A DNA stretch of 64,000 nucleotides from Sediminibacillus albus. Its GTDB lineage: Bacteria > Bacillota > Bacilli > Bacillales > Amphibacillaceae. Positions 42,646 through 51,721 of this stretch are shown in pieces (within the stretch, counting starts at the first letter, position 1; each line of letters starts with the position of its first letter). The notes beneath the pieces are model-generated. The model saw nothing but the letters and a program-made list of their open reading frames with translations, made no database searches and was not told where the DNA came from. The translations under genes were made by a program, and so were the position numbers. The stretch lies in NCBI RefSeq assembly GCF_900101125.1, contig NZ_FNFL01000005.1, positions 124,001-188,000 on the forward strand, written 5' to 3'.

Positions 42646-42674
42646 ATTCTATCAGCGTAAAAATAGTAGGTCAA
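42646..42674 (-). promoter_or_regulatory. Sigma-A promoter of guaA
   Basis: Minus strand TTGACC, 17-bp spacer, TAGAAT. The -35 element contains the yebA stop codon. No PurR box pair is seen here. Confidence 0.75.
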
Positions 42675-44878
42675 GACAATGCGCGTTTAATTAAGTTTTC
42701 CCACAATTCAGTAACCTTTCCCCATTGCGTGGAATCAATATCATTTCTATATAACATCCGCTCATACTGATGGGTCAGCCTGATCATATCCTGGGATTCA
42801 AATCGTTGGTCCACAACTTGAGCATATTCTCTCAGCGTCTGGCCTTCTTTCCGTTTAATCCCTTTATGGCTTAACACCTTCAATAGATAGAGATAGGCAT
42901 CCTGATACGTTTTAGCGCTTTTGTTTTTATGGAATTTTTTCTTCATAATCACGGACAGCCAACGATAACGGGTAATAAACAACAGCCCTGCTGCTCCGGC
43001 AATTGTAGCTGCGACAGCCGCTGCCATCCAGCTCCATCCGCCGGAAGCATTGGCACTGCCACCAGAAGCACTGGCCGCTTCATCCTCTTCTTCACCGACT
43101 TCCTGTTGGTTCCCTGGGCGTTCCTCTTCTTCCGTGTCAGCGTCAGTATCCGTTTCTGTACTGCCTTCTGTTGTGTCTGCCTCCTGATAAAAATCGATAG
43201 GATTGCTAAAGCCCTGAGTCGGCTCAAATGGTACCCAGCCCACATCTGGAAAGTAAACTTCCACCCATGAATGGGCGTTAGAGTTGGTAACCTTATATAC
43301 ATTCATGCCCTCGGAGCCGCCCTCTGTCTGTGGTGACAGCTCCCCACCGGTAAAGCCTTTTACCCAACGGGCGGGTATATCGAGCGTCCGCAGCATGACC
43401 ACCATTGAAGTCGAATAATTATCACAATACCCGGCTTTTGACTCGAACAGGAACTGGTCCACATAGTCCTGGTTTCGATCAGGAACCGCTACATCTTTTG
43501 TTTGGTAGACGAAGCCGTTTCGATTAAAATATTGCTCCACCGCTTTTACTTTATCATATCTGGTTTCCTCATCATCGACTACTTGGCTGGCGAGGTTGCC
43601 TACCCTTGACGGCAGGCTGTCCGGCAGCTGCAAGTACCTGTCAGCAATATCAGCAGGATCTTCTTCGCCAGCAGCCTCCAGCTGATCAATAGAAAACGAC
43701 GGGCTGTCATAAGTGACCTGGTATTCGTCTACAATCCCCTGCTTTTCCGGTGCCTCGACAGCAATGGAACCGAAGGTATTATCAACCAAATAGTTGACAT
43801 CTTCCTCGCCATCTACTTGGCTGATGCCATATGGGTACACAAGTTTAGAGAAAAAAGCATCCGATTCGAAGGTAACCAACCCTTTTCTCTTTTCGGTTTC
43901 TACCGTATTTTCAAATGTAGTTATTGATATGCCGCCGTTACTAGTCAAGCTATAATCAGGTTCGGCCGATTTTTCCCAGCCTTTGCCTGTATAAAGATCT
44001 TTTGTTTCAATTCTCCAGTAATGCTTTTCTTCTACAGAGGCTTGAAAGACAAGCGAATTATCCTGGACAAATGAACCTCCCAGCTGGGAATCATCTTCGC
44101 CATAACCAACTTTTTGAACGCCAGATCCACCCTCGCCTCCAAAACCTGCATTCTTCGAGGTACTAGTCAGATAAGGAACAGGATCCGGCCATTGCGGATC
44201 AAGCTTCGGGGCTGCAAATCCGACAATGCTGGAAAACAAAATAACTCCAATAAGCGGAAGAACCCAGGCCGAAACTCTTTTCAAGCCGGAGAAGGTTACC
44301 GATTCATTTCCCAGCTCCTTATAAAAATTGGAGATACCGAGGGCGATCAATGAAACGGCAAAGGCGCGTACGATTGCAACGTCCGCTTCATACGTCGTAA
44401 AAGTGTCCAAAACCGTCAGATAAGAGAAAGTCAGCAGCACAAATAGGAAAATACGCTTAGATATGACAAACCAGTAATACATTAAATAGCTCATCAACCA
44501 TAATAAAATTAAAAATAAAAAGCTGCGGAATAAAGGCGTGATTTGCGTCCAGTATTGAGTAGAAATCATGTCTGCATTAAACTGGATATGCAAATAAACA
44601 AGATGAAACCAGCCTTTACTGAAGAATGTTTCTGTTATAAACAGGCCGTCCAAAATAAACAGCAGTCCGGCCAGTTTTAACAGCATCGACAGCCACCATC
44701 TAAGATTCAGCAGTGAAATAAAAAAGCAAAAACCTGCGTAAATAATAAAAACGGTAAGGCTTCCTGTGTCAGTCAACGTACCCAGCGGACGCAGCCATTC
44801 CCAAAATAATAAAAATCCGCACAGGTAAATGACGGTTCTTAACAACAACTGACGATTACCACCTTGAGTAAGTCGCAT
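42671..44878 (-). CDS. yebA: Transglutaminase-like membrane protein (YebA-like)
   Basis: A 735-aa protein. About six N-terminal membrane helices (residues 10-215) precede an extracytoplasmic part with a transglutaminase-like core: Cys in KAGYCDNYSTSMVVMLRTL, His in NSNAHSWVEVYF and Asp in PDVGWVPFEP. An acidic linker (TEGSTETDTDADTEEEERP), one more helix (MAAAVAATIAGAAGLLFI) and a cytoplasmic DUF4129-like tail follow. Third gene of the AAA ATPase-DUF58-transglutaminase operon; the start overlaps the DUF58 gene by one base. Role unknown, probably envelope-related. Confidence 0.92.
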   Translation of the reverse strand: MRLTQGGNRQLLLRTVIYLCGFLLFWEWLRPLGTLTDTGSLTVFIIYAGFCFFISLLNLRWWLSMLLKLAGLLFILDGLFITETFFSKGWFHLVYLHIQFNADMISTQYWTQITPLFRSFLFLILLWLMSYLMYYWFVISKRIFLFVLLTFSYLTVLDTFTTYEADVAIVRAFAVSLIALGISNFYKELGNESVTFSGLKRVSAWVLPLIGVILFSSIVGFAAPKLDPQWPDPVPYLTSTSKNAGFGGEGGSGVQKVGYGEDDSQLGGSFVQDNSLVFQASVEEKHYWRIETKDLYTGKGWEKSAEPDYSLTSNGGISITTFENTVETEKRKGLVTFESDAFFSKLVYPYGISQVDGEEDVNYLVDNTFGSIAVEAPEKQGIVDEYQVTYDSPSFSIDQLEAAGEEDPADIADRYLQLPDSLPSRVGNLASQVVDDEETRYDKVKAVEQYFNRNGFVYQTKDVAVPDRNQDYVDQFLFESKAGYCDNYSTSMVVMLRTLDIPARWVKGFTGGELSPQTEGGSEGMNVYKVTNSNAHSWVEVYFPDVGWVPFEPTQGFSNPIDFYQEADTTEGSTETDTDADTEEEERPGNQQEVGEEEDEAASASGGSANASGGWSWMAAAVAATIAGAAGLLFITRYRWLSVIMKKKFHKNKSAKTYQDAYLYLLKVLSHKGIKRKEGQTLREYAQVVDQRFESQDMIRLTHQYERMLYRNDIDSTQWGKVTELWENLIKRALS

Positions 44879-46143
44879 TAGCTGCTCACCTCTAATTTTT
44901 GCTGTAGTAACTTGTCCTCTGTTATTACATTCACGGAGACGCCGCCAGCTGATAATTGGTGAATCATTCGTTTATCTTCCTCCGTTAGTTTTGCAGATGA
45001 TTTAATAACAAACACCATGACTTTCTTACTTTTTCGTTTCAAGCGCTCCAAAGGTTTGATTGTTTCCTTGCTGAAATTGTTCACAACGAGCATGGCCACT
45101 AGGCCTTGTGGAATGTTCCTGATTTCCTGTTCCAACTGTTTGGAAAAAGGACGGCTGCCACCAGGCTGTACTTTGGCCAAATAGTTCTGTTTTAACGCAT
45201 TCTTGCCCGGATCCTCCTGGGAAGGAAAAAACACCCGCTCTTCCCCGAGTCCGATAAATGTCAGCTGGGAGGACTTGTTTTTCAGAAACTCAATTAAGGA
45301 GCCAGCCACCTCAATGCTTCCCTCAAAGGCAATCTGGCTTTGGCCTTGAAAACGGACAGCATCCAAAATCAAAACAATATTCGAACTCTTCTCTTGTTCA
45401 AATTCTTTCGTCATGACGGTATTTTTCTTAGCAGTCGTCTTCCAATCAATCCAGGAAAAACGGTCCCCCGGCATATACTCCCGGACTCCGGTAACGATGT
45501 TGGTATGTTTGGCGTTTATGTTATAGGATGCCGCCGACCCCTCTTCAAAGCTATTGACTTTTTCCCTAAAGGAAATTTCCCGTGCATATGGGAAAACCAG
45601 CAGACGGCTTGAAGTAGAATAAATGTGCTCCTTTTTTATAAAACCAAAAAAGTCGCCAGTCCGGATGCGGAATGCACCTAGCATATGTTCGCCGCGCGGT
45701 ACATTCTCCAGGGTGTACTCATATTTCCATTTCCGCTTAAACCAGGGAAAGGACACGCGCTTCACTACCCGCTTTTCCTGTAATATGTCTGGCTGATCCA
45801 TGTTCTGGAACTTCAGCCGATTTGTATCTTTTTTTTGCAGGGTTGCCGGAAAATATTCTTCGACTATACAATAATAAAGCGGGAAAGCGAACCGCCTGTT
45901 TATCTCAATTTCAACAGTGACATTGTCCGATGCCTGGACAATATGCTTTGAAATCCTGCGAGTGACAGCCCAGTTTGAAATGGGATAAACAAGCAATAAA
46001 AACATATAAACAATAATCGGAAGAAAGCTATAAAACAAAAACCAACTGACAAACCCGCCTTGAAACATAGCGTAGGAAAAAAACACAGCAAATAAAAGTA
46101 CGACAAAGAAAAATTTGACACTTAAGGAAAGAGATCCTTTCAT
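44878..46143 (-). CDS. yeaD: DUF58 protein (YeaD-like)
   Basis: A 421-aa protein. Two N-terminal membrane helices (FFFVVLLFAVFFSYAMF; WFLFYSFLPIIVYMFLLLVYPI) precede a von Willebrand A-like DUF58 domain with the hallmark EYMPGDRFSWIDWKTTAKKN and NIVLILDAV. Such proteins pair with MoxR ATPases. One-base overlaps on both sides with the MoxR and YebA genes. Confidence 0.92.
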   Translation of the reverse strand: MKGSLSLSVKFFFVVLLFAVFFSYAMFQGGFVSWFLFYSFLPIIVYMFLLLVYPISNWAVTRRISKHIVQASDNVTVEIEINRRFAFPLYYCIVEEYFPATLQKKDTNRLKFQNMDQPDILQEKRVVKRVSFPWFKRKWKYEYTLENVPRGEHMLGAFRIRTGDFFGFIKKEHIYSTSSRLLVFPYAREISFREKVNSFEEGSAASYNINAKHTNIVTGVREYMPGDRFSWIDWKTTAKKNTVMTKEFEQEKSSNIVLILDAVRFQGQSQIAFEGSIEVAGSLIEFLKNKSSQLTFIGLGEERVFFPSQEDPGKNALKQNYLAKVQPGGSRPFSKQLEQEIRNIPQGLVAMLVVNNFSKETIKPLERLKRKSKKVMVFVIKSSAKLTEEDKRMIHQLSAGGVSVNVITEDKLLQQKLEVSS

Positions 46144-47105
46144 TAACTATATTCCTTTCGAACAGGGATGGAGGCCTTTTCCAACAATTCCTCCACCATT
46201 CCTTCGGCAGTCATTCCTTCGAATTTAGCTTCCGACGTCAAGATGATCCGATGGGCCAGTACAAAAGGCGCTAAATATTTGACGTCATCGGGCAGGACAT
46301 AATCACGGTCATGAATGTATGCAAATGCCTTGGCTGCTTTCATCAAAGCAATCGAACCGCGGGGGCTGACCCCTAGGTAGGCTGCATGATGTGCCCTTGT
46401 TCCCGTGACGATGTCGATAATATACCGCTGCACATTTTGGTCCATGTAAACCTCTTTGACCTCTCTTTGGATAGCAATCAATTCCTGCTTGTTGATGACC
46501 GCTTCGACATCATGAATTGGATGGCCCTTAGAAGTTTTTTGCAGCATTTGCATTTCTTCCTGAGCAGTAGGGTAACCCATTTTAAGTTTTAATAGAAAAC
46601 GGTCAAGCTGGGCTTCCGGTAAAGGATAAGTACCTTCATACTCGATAGGGTTCTGGGTAGCCATGACAAAAAAAGGCTGCTTAAGTTCTATGGTATTTCC
46701 ATCAACGGTTACACTGTTTTCTTCCATGCCTTCCAGTAAAGCGGACTGAGTTTTCGGAGATGTCCGGTTAATTTCATCGGCGAGAACGATATTTCCGAGA
46801 ATTGGTCCACCTCTAAATTCAAACTCCAATTCCTTTGGATTATATATAGAAACCCCGGTTACATCAGATGGCAATAAATCCGGAGTAAACTGAATTCTTT
46901 TAAAATCGCAATCTAGTGACTTTGCTAAAGTACGGACTAACATTGTCTTCCCTACTCCTGGTACATCTTCCAGGAGGACATGCCCCTCTGCCAATAAGGC
47001 TACAAGGCTCAATGTGGCTGGTTCGTCCTTTCCTACGATTACCTTGCGAATATTGTTTAAGACTTTACTAATCTTGGAGTTGTACAAAAAAGCTTGCTGG
47101 GTCAT
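46143..47105 (-). CDS. yeaC: MoxR family AAA+ ATPase (YeaC-like)
   Basis: A 320-aa AAA+ chaperone-like ATPase: Walker A DVPGVGKTMLVRTLA, Walker B NIVLADEINRTSPKTQ, sensor 1 FVMATQNPIEYEGTYPLPEAQLDRF, C-terminal lid GVSPRGSIALMKAAKAFAYI. It probably acts on the DUF58/transglutaminase partners. First gene of the operon. The 320-bp gap upstream (47106-47426) holds its promoter region (a TTGGAC / TATAGT pair with long spacing around 47175-47205) and no gene. Confidence 0.93.
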   Translation of the reverse strand: MTQQAFLYNSKISKVLNNIRKVIVGKDEPATLSLVALLAEGHVLLEDVPGVGKTMLVRTLAKSLDCDFKRIQFTPDLLPSDVTGVSIYNPKELEFEFRGGPILGNIVLADEINRTSPKTQSALLEGMEENSVTVDGNTIELKQPFFVMATQNPIEYEGTYPLPEAQLDRFLLKLKMGYPTAQEEMQMLQKTSKGHPIHDVEAVINKQELIAIQREVKEVYMDQNVQRYIIDIVTGTRAHHAAYLGVSPRGSIALMKAAKAFAYIHDRDYVLPDDVKYLAPFVLAHRIILTSEAKFEGMTAEGMVEELLEKASIPVRKEYS

Positions 47106-47426
47106 AGTGATACATACTCCTTCCTTTTTTTTATGTGCATATATTTTGATAGCTTCTGCACATAATTGCCTACTATAACTATACTACATCTGGGTAAGAG
47201 CCGTCCAAGCTGTAAAAGCAGCAAGTAGAGGAAATAGGAGAATCTTTCAGAATAGTAAGCCAGTAGGAAATGTTTTTCAAGCGGTTTTTCTTTCTTTTTG
47301 GGCGAACGAACCTTTATCAGTTACCTCAGCAACTGCGTGATAACAGCCTATTTGTCATTCGGATAAGCTCATTTTGGGTGTTTACACAATAGGATATTTT
47401 AACCCCAGAAAAGAAGGTGATTTATT

Positions 47427-47750
47427 TTGTTTAATGAAGAAGAAATGAGACAATTTCCGCCGTACAATTATCCAGGCGGTTCCAGTTTTCCATTTGGATA
47501 CAACCAGCCGTTTTTTCCGGGTTGGGGCGGTGGCCCGGGAGGATACCAGCCAAACTATGGCTACCATCCATGGCCGCACCATCATGGACACCACCACGGA
47601 CATCATCACGGGCATCACCATGGACATCATCACGGACACGGCTATCCAGGCTATCCTGGACATGGCGGCGGTTTCCCTGGACATGGACACTACGGCCCGT
47701 ATGGCGGGCAGCAATTTGGCGGCGGATTTGATGACTACGACTACGATTGA
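47427..47750 (+). CDS. His/Gly/Tyr/Pro-rich small protein
   Basis: A 107-aa low-complexity protein. Residues about 20-50 are Gly/Pro/Tyr-rich (FFPGWGGGPGGYQPNYGYHPWP), the middle has (HHHGHHHGHHHGHHHGHHHGHG), and the end is Gly/Tyr with an acidic tail FDDYDYD. Start is TTG with AAGGTGA six bases upstream; ATG at codon 7 is the alternative. No signal peptide. The composition resembles spore-coat or metal-buffering proteins of Bacillaceae; neither is proven. A terminator follows at 47844. Confidence 0.75.
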   Translation: MFNEEEMRQFPPYNYPGGSSFPFGYNQPFFPGWGGGPGGYQPNYGYHPWPHHHGHHHGHHHGHHHGHHHGHGYPGYPGHGGGFPGHGHYGPYGGQQFGGGFDDYDYD

Positions 47751-47843
47751 TAACCAGAAACTAAGTACCAGATCCCTTTGTGTAACACCCTGAATCCAAG
47801 CAGTGTTTGGCAGAGGAAATGGGTACTTACGGATAGATAAAAA

Positions 47844-47869
47844 AGCGCCCCCATGAGGGTGCTTTTTTA
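47844..47869 (+). terminator. Terminator of the His-rich gene
   Basis: AGCGCCCCC and GGGTGCT form a short stem around the loop ATGA, followed by TTTTTTA. Confidence 0.8.
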
Positions 47870-48009
47870 AAAATTTATGCTATTATAAGGACTGCTGTAC
47901 TTAAGCAGTTTTAAGCTATAAATAAATCTTTTTCCATATATCGTTGGCTTTCATACTATTTTAATATAGGTAAATCAGAGCTTAGAAGTAAACATATTGG
48001 AGGACTATA

Positions 48010-49104
48010 ATGGCAGATCAACATACAATTAACATACCGGCCCACCCTAACATTTATTTAAAGGAAAATGATTCTGAAAGAGAATTACAAATTGAATTTT
48101 CAACCCCTCAAAATGGAGTAACCGCTGATACTGGGCTGTTAATATTTGTTCCTGGTTTTGGTGCAAATATTAACTCAAAGGTTTACACAAAAATGAGAGA
48201 ACAGTTCGCTGATGAATATAATCTAGTAACGATTCAATGTGATTATTTTGGAAGTAAATTCATGCAGGGAGTAGAAAGAATAAAAGCTCCAGACAGACAA
48301 GCCCTGAGAAATGTCTTTTCTCCAGAGGAAATAAAAAATATAAATCAAGACCCTTCCAAGTTATTGGTTTTACTGAAAGATAAAAGAAAAGTATTTTCCG
48401 TCCAGGCGGATTTGCAAGAAAACATAAAAGACTTTAACGATATGAGCCTAATGCAATCGATAGATATAATTACTGCCCTAGAGGCAGTGAAAATAGTACT
48501 TGAGGAAAACGGCATGCGTTATGACAATAGCAGGCTTATAGGTTATGGCCATTCACATGGGGCATATTTGCTTCACTTAAGTAACGTATTAGCTCCTCAT
48601 TTGTTTTCGTTCCTTATAGATAACTCCGCATGGATGGAACCTGTATATTTGTCCAAAAATAGATACCTTTATCAAAAGGTGGGACAAGCGACCCTTTCGA
48701 TTGAATTTGATTATTTAGCTAAAAAATTGGTCCAAAAAAAACATATAATCAATTTGAAAGAATTGTACACCACTTGTGCTGGTGGTGCTAAAGTTTTATC
48801 CTTTCAGGGAAATGACGATAATTTAATAAATCATATGGAGAAGGAGGCTTTCGTAGAGACACTAAATGGTTCTGAATTTATTCTTGTTACAGAAAAAGAT
48901 GTCGATAACAAAAAGTACAGGTCAAATAATCATGGCTTAAATGCTGATTTTTTGGAATTGTTTTCTTTTGCTTTATGTTTCGAGCAGCCAAAACAGGAGA
49001 AAAAAGGAGTATTAGAAAAGCATAAACTATCATTAGCAAATTTATCTGTCCATGCAGATTTTACAACTGGTTTACCGAAGTTTGATGTGATATTTAGATC
49101 ATAG
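48010..49104 (+). CDS. DUF2920-like alpha/beta-hydrolase fold protein
   Basis: A 364-aa protein. TGLLIFVPGFGANINS is an oxyanion-type loop, and the nucleophile elbow is GYGHSHGAYLLHL (G-x-S-x-G type). Possible acid and His come later (FQGNDDNLINH; KYRSNNHGLNADFLEL). It resembles the DUF2920 family found in Campylobacter, Clostridia and scattered Firmicutes, of unknown substrate. TTGGAGGAC lies before the ATG. It is visibly more AT-rich than the flanking operons and stands alone with its own terminator, which suggests acquisition by transfer. Confidence 0.7.
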   Translation: MADQHTINIPAHPNIYLKENDSERELQIEFSTPQNGVTADTGLLIFVPGFGANINSKVYTKMREQFADEYNLVTIQCDYFGSKFMQGVERIKAPDRQALRNVFSPEEIKNINQDPSKLLVLLKDKRKVFSVQADLQENIKDFNDMSLMQSIDIITALEAVKIVLEENGMRYDNSRLIGYGHSHGAYLLHLSNVLAPHLFSFLIDNSAWMEPVYLSKNRYLYQKVGQATLSIEFDYLAKKLVQKKHIINLKELYTTCAGGAKVLSFQGNDDNLINHMEKEAFVETLNGSEFILVTEKDVDNKKYRSNNHGLNADFLELFSFALCFEQPKQEKKGVLEKHKLSLANLSVHADFTTGLPKFDVIFRS

Positions 49105-49112
49105 CAAAAAAA

Positions 49113-49150
49113 GAGGACAGTTCTCATTTTAAGAGAACTATCCTCTTTTT
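49113..49150 (+). terminator. Terminator of the DUF2920-like gene
   Basis: GAGGACAGTTCTC (49113-49125) pairs with GAGAACTATCCTC (49133-49145) with one mismatch, followed by TTTTT. Confidence 0.9.
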
Positions 49151-49190
49151 GATTGTCCGCACACGGTTTGAAAGTTCGAAAACGGCCAAA

Positions 49191-49220
49191 AATAAGGCTG
49201 CCGAGACTTTCCCGGCAGCC
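49191..49220 (-). terminator. Terminator of the small gene at 49.3 kb
   Basis: GGCTGCCG (49197-49204) pairs with CGGCAGCC (49213-49220); the minus strand continues TTATTTTTGGCC. A second small hairpin (CACCC/GGGTG, 49226-49239) lies next to it. Confidence 0.75.
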
Positions 49221-49259
49221 GCAACACCCATGAAGGGTGCTGTTTATCTAAAGGGTTTA

Positions 49260-49445
49260 CTAAAAAAGGTTCTGAGCTTCTGGCGAAGTTTTACCTTTAC
49301 CTTGTCCTGTCATGCCTGCCATCATGGGCATGGATGACTGAATGGTTTTACCCAGCCCATTACCTTTTGTCATGCTGTAATAAGCCGCGGCACCGATACC
49401 CACTGATGCGATGATCGGGATCCACATACCTCTCTGCTTGTCCAT
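49260..49445 (-). CDS. Small hypothetical protein with one membrane segment
   Basis: A 61-aa protein, MDKQRGMWIPIIASVGIGAAAYY followed by a Met/Gly-rich tail (SSMPMMAGMTGQGKG). It has one hydrophobic segment (residues 7-23) and a strong AGGGGGTG site 8 bases before the ATG, so it is probably expressed. I do not recognise the family with confidence; short Met-rich membrane proteins of this kind are common in spore formers. Confidence 0.6.
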   Translation of the reverse strand: MDKQRGMWIPIIASVGIGAAAYYSMTKGNGLGKTIQSSMPMMAGMTGQGKGKTSPEAQNLF

Positions 49446-49593
49446 GAACTGTTCACCCCCTAGATGGTCGTTCCTTGTTACTTTTCCTCATTGAAGCGAA
49501 ATAGATACAAGGAATTAACAGGGCAAAACAGCCATTTATTGGAGAGGCTTTTTCCGATACAATACACCGTATGGGATAAGCTATGAACGACTT

Positions 49594-51252
49594 TTACTGT
49601 ACCACGTCTGCCCACTTATAGTTATCTGCGCTTACCTGGTACTTTATTAAGTCTTTGACGTAATCTTTTTGTAAATAGGCACTGCCGCTTTGATATAACG
49701 GCACGAGCACAGCGCTGTCTTTAATCAGCATTCGTTCAGCTTTTAACAAAGCATCCCAGCGCTCCTGCGGCTTATCTGCCAAATTCGACTTCGCACCAAG
49801 CACCAGCTTATCATACTGTTCATCCGAATAACCGGTATGATTTCCCGGGCTGTCTGTGATGAACAAATTTAAGTAAGTCAGCGGATCCTGATAATCTCCA
49901 TTCCAGCCCGTCAAAATCATTTCATATTCCTGATTGACGTTGGCAGAAATACTGGCCTTTGGCGGCACACTGTTTACATTGATCGTCAGGCCGGAAAGAT
50001 TTGATTCGAGCTGATATTTAAGGTTTTCGGCAAATTGTTTGGAAGTACTCGAATCCGAAGTAGTTAGGGTGAATTCCAGCTCCTCCTTGCCAAGTTCCTC
50101 CAGCCCTTGTTCCCAATACTGCTTGGCTTCCTCTACGTCATAGTGGACAAGATCGCCATTTTCAGCACGGAAGTCTTCTCCTGTTTCCGGATTTTCAGCC
50201 AAGTCCTTTGGCACGTTCCCGTTCGCTACAATCGAACCGTTATTAAGAATGGTATCGACCATCTCCTGTTTATCGATTGCCATATTCATCGCTTTGCGGA
50301 TGTTCAAATTGGCTAAATCAGTTGTTTCTCCATCCTTGCCCTGGTTCATTTTCAAGTAAGACGTCGCACCAGTCAGAAATGTATGATAGTTATCACTTTC
50401 TTTATATTCATTGACATAATCGCCCGTCAATTCAATACGGTCCAATTCGTCTTTTTTATAAAGATTGACAGCGGTGGACGTATCCTTGACGACATTCATC
50501 TCTATCTTATCCATGTTAACTGCTTGTTTATCCCAATATTGCTGATTCTTTTCAAATGTCCAGGAGGAATCTGTCCCGCTCCAATCCTCTAACACAAAAG
50601 GACCATTAAATAGGATATGCTCGCTGTCTCTGGCATATTCGTCGCCTTGTTCCTCGACAAACTCTTCTGGCTGCGGAAAGAAAATCGCTGTTGTCAGCAA
50701 TTCTTTGAAAAAGGGCACCGGATTTTCCAGTGTTACTTTCAGCGTACGTTCATCCAATGCTTCCACACCGAGCTCATCGACTGGCTTGTCACCTACCAGA
50801 ATTTCGGATGCATTCGCAACAATTTCCTCAAACTGCGGTCCATAGGCAGCTGCTGTATCCGGGTTGACAGCCTTTTTCCATGCATACTCAAAATCTCCGG
50901 CAGTAACCGGTGAGCCGTCTGACCATTTAGCATCGTCACGAATGGTGAATGTATAGACTTTGTTATCTTCACTTACCTCAGGCTCTTCGGCAGCAAGGGC
51001 AAGCTGTGGTTTTCCCTCTTTATCCAATCGGTATAACCCTTCAAACACCTGGTTGATCATATCAAAGCTAAAATCATTATCTGCCATCGTCGGATTCAGG
51101 CCCGGTATCTCTCCGGGAGCACTCAGCTGTATTACTTTTTCCTTATTTTCTGAATTTCCATTTTCTGTTGATCCGCTGTTTTCGCTGTTACTGCAGGCAG
51201 CCAGCAATAATGCCAGCAAGATCATCGGCAAAAATACTCTTTTCTCTCCCAA
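49594..51252 (-). CDS. Oligopeptide ABC transporter substrate-binding lipoprotein
   Basis: A 552-aa OppA-type family 5 solute-binding protein. Signal peptide with lipobox LLAAC (Cys20), acidic/Asn-rich linker, then KVIQLSAPGEIPGLNPTMADND and the family signature region VYTFTIRDDAKWSDGSPVTAGDFEYAWKKAV. No permease or ATPase genes adjoin it, so it is an orphan binding protein working with an Opp/Dpp system elsewhere. The 51253-51424 gap shows nothing supported. Confidence 0.93.
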   Translation of the reverse strand: MGEKRVFLPMILLALLLAACSNSENSGSTENGNSENKEKVIQLSAPGEIPGLNPTMADNDFSFDMINQVFEGLYRLDKEGKPQLALAAEEPEVSEDNKVYTFTIRDDAKWSDGSPVTAGDFEYAWKKAVNPDTAAAYGPQFEEIVANASEILVGDKPVDELGVEALDERTLKVTLENPVPFFKELLTTAIFFPQPEEFVEEQGDEYARDSEHILFNGPFVLEDWSGTDSSWTFEKNQQYWDKQAVNMDKIEMNVVKDTSTAVNLYKKDELDRIELTGDYVNEYKESDNYHTFLTGATSYLKMNQGKDGETTDLANLNIRKAMNMAIDKQEMVDTILNNGSIVANGNVPKDLAENPETGEDFRAENGDLVHYDVEEAKQYWEQGLEELGKEELEFTLTTSDSSTSKQFAENLKYQLESNLSGLTINVNSVPPKASISANVNQEYEMILTGWNGDYQDPLTYLNLFITDSPGNHTGYSDEQYDKLVLGAKSNLADKPQERWDALLKAERMLIKDSAVLVPLYQSGSAYLQKDYVKDLIKYQVSADNYKWADVVQ

Positions 51253-51424
51253 TTATTTCTCCCCCTATTCTTGTTGCAGCAATGTTTTCCATTATAAAGA
51301 GAGAAGACAGAAAAATTCAACTTTGGCGGGTTGAAAGGTAATATAAAAAATTTCTTGCTTGTAGCTAATCACAAATGATTAATCTGAGGTTCTGGCTATC
51401 CTTCACACCGTAAATTCTTCTCCC

Positions 51425-51477
51425 AAATTTACAAAAACCAAGATACTCATAGAAATATCATTCTATAAGCATCTTGG
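51425..51477 (-). terminator. Terminator of the PadR-HAAS operon
   Basis: CCAAGAT-ACT-CATAGAA (from 51438) pairs with TTCTATAAG-CATCTTGG (to 51477); the minus strand continues TTTTTGTAAAT. Confidence 0.75.
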
Positions 51478-51545
51478 GGTCATCCTTATTATATCGGTAT
51501 CAAGCCTGTGTTAAGCTGTTTCTCAGATAAAAAGTTCATACTTCC

Positions 51546-51707
51546 TCAAAGGTCCTTCCAGATAATTAAAATTTTATTTGAAGAAGAACTTATTTTAATG
51601 TCGATAACTTCCGTTCCAGCATTTGATTTTAGCCATTTATTAGCCTCTTGTACATCGTCAAATAATTCTAATTGTATTGCTTCAGCGAATGTATTCAATA
51701 AGTTCAT
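51546..51707 (-). CDS. Small hypothetical protein (53 aa), possibly Cse60-like
   Basis: ATG at 51707 with AAGGAGAG nine bases upstream, TGA at 51546. The protein begins MNLLNTFAEAIQLELFDDVQ and contains EVIDIKIS near residue 33, ending ILIIWKDL. The LFDD and VIDIKIS elements recall the small sporulation protein Cse60, but similarity is weak. It starts 14 bp after the HAAS-type membrane protein gene, so it is probably the third gene of that operon. Confidence 0.65.
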   Translation of the reverse strand: MNLLNTFAEAIQLELFDDVQEANKWLKSNAGTEVIDIKISSSSNKILIIWKDL

Positions 51708-51721
51708 TTTTCCACTCTCCT

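Noticed and set aside
47494-47793. Alternative frames over the His-repeat gene
   Set aside because: Repetitive DNA leaves several frames open; only the frame with the ribosome site and coherent Gly/Tyr/His composition is kept.
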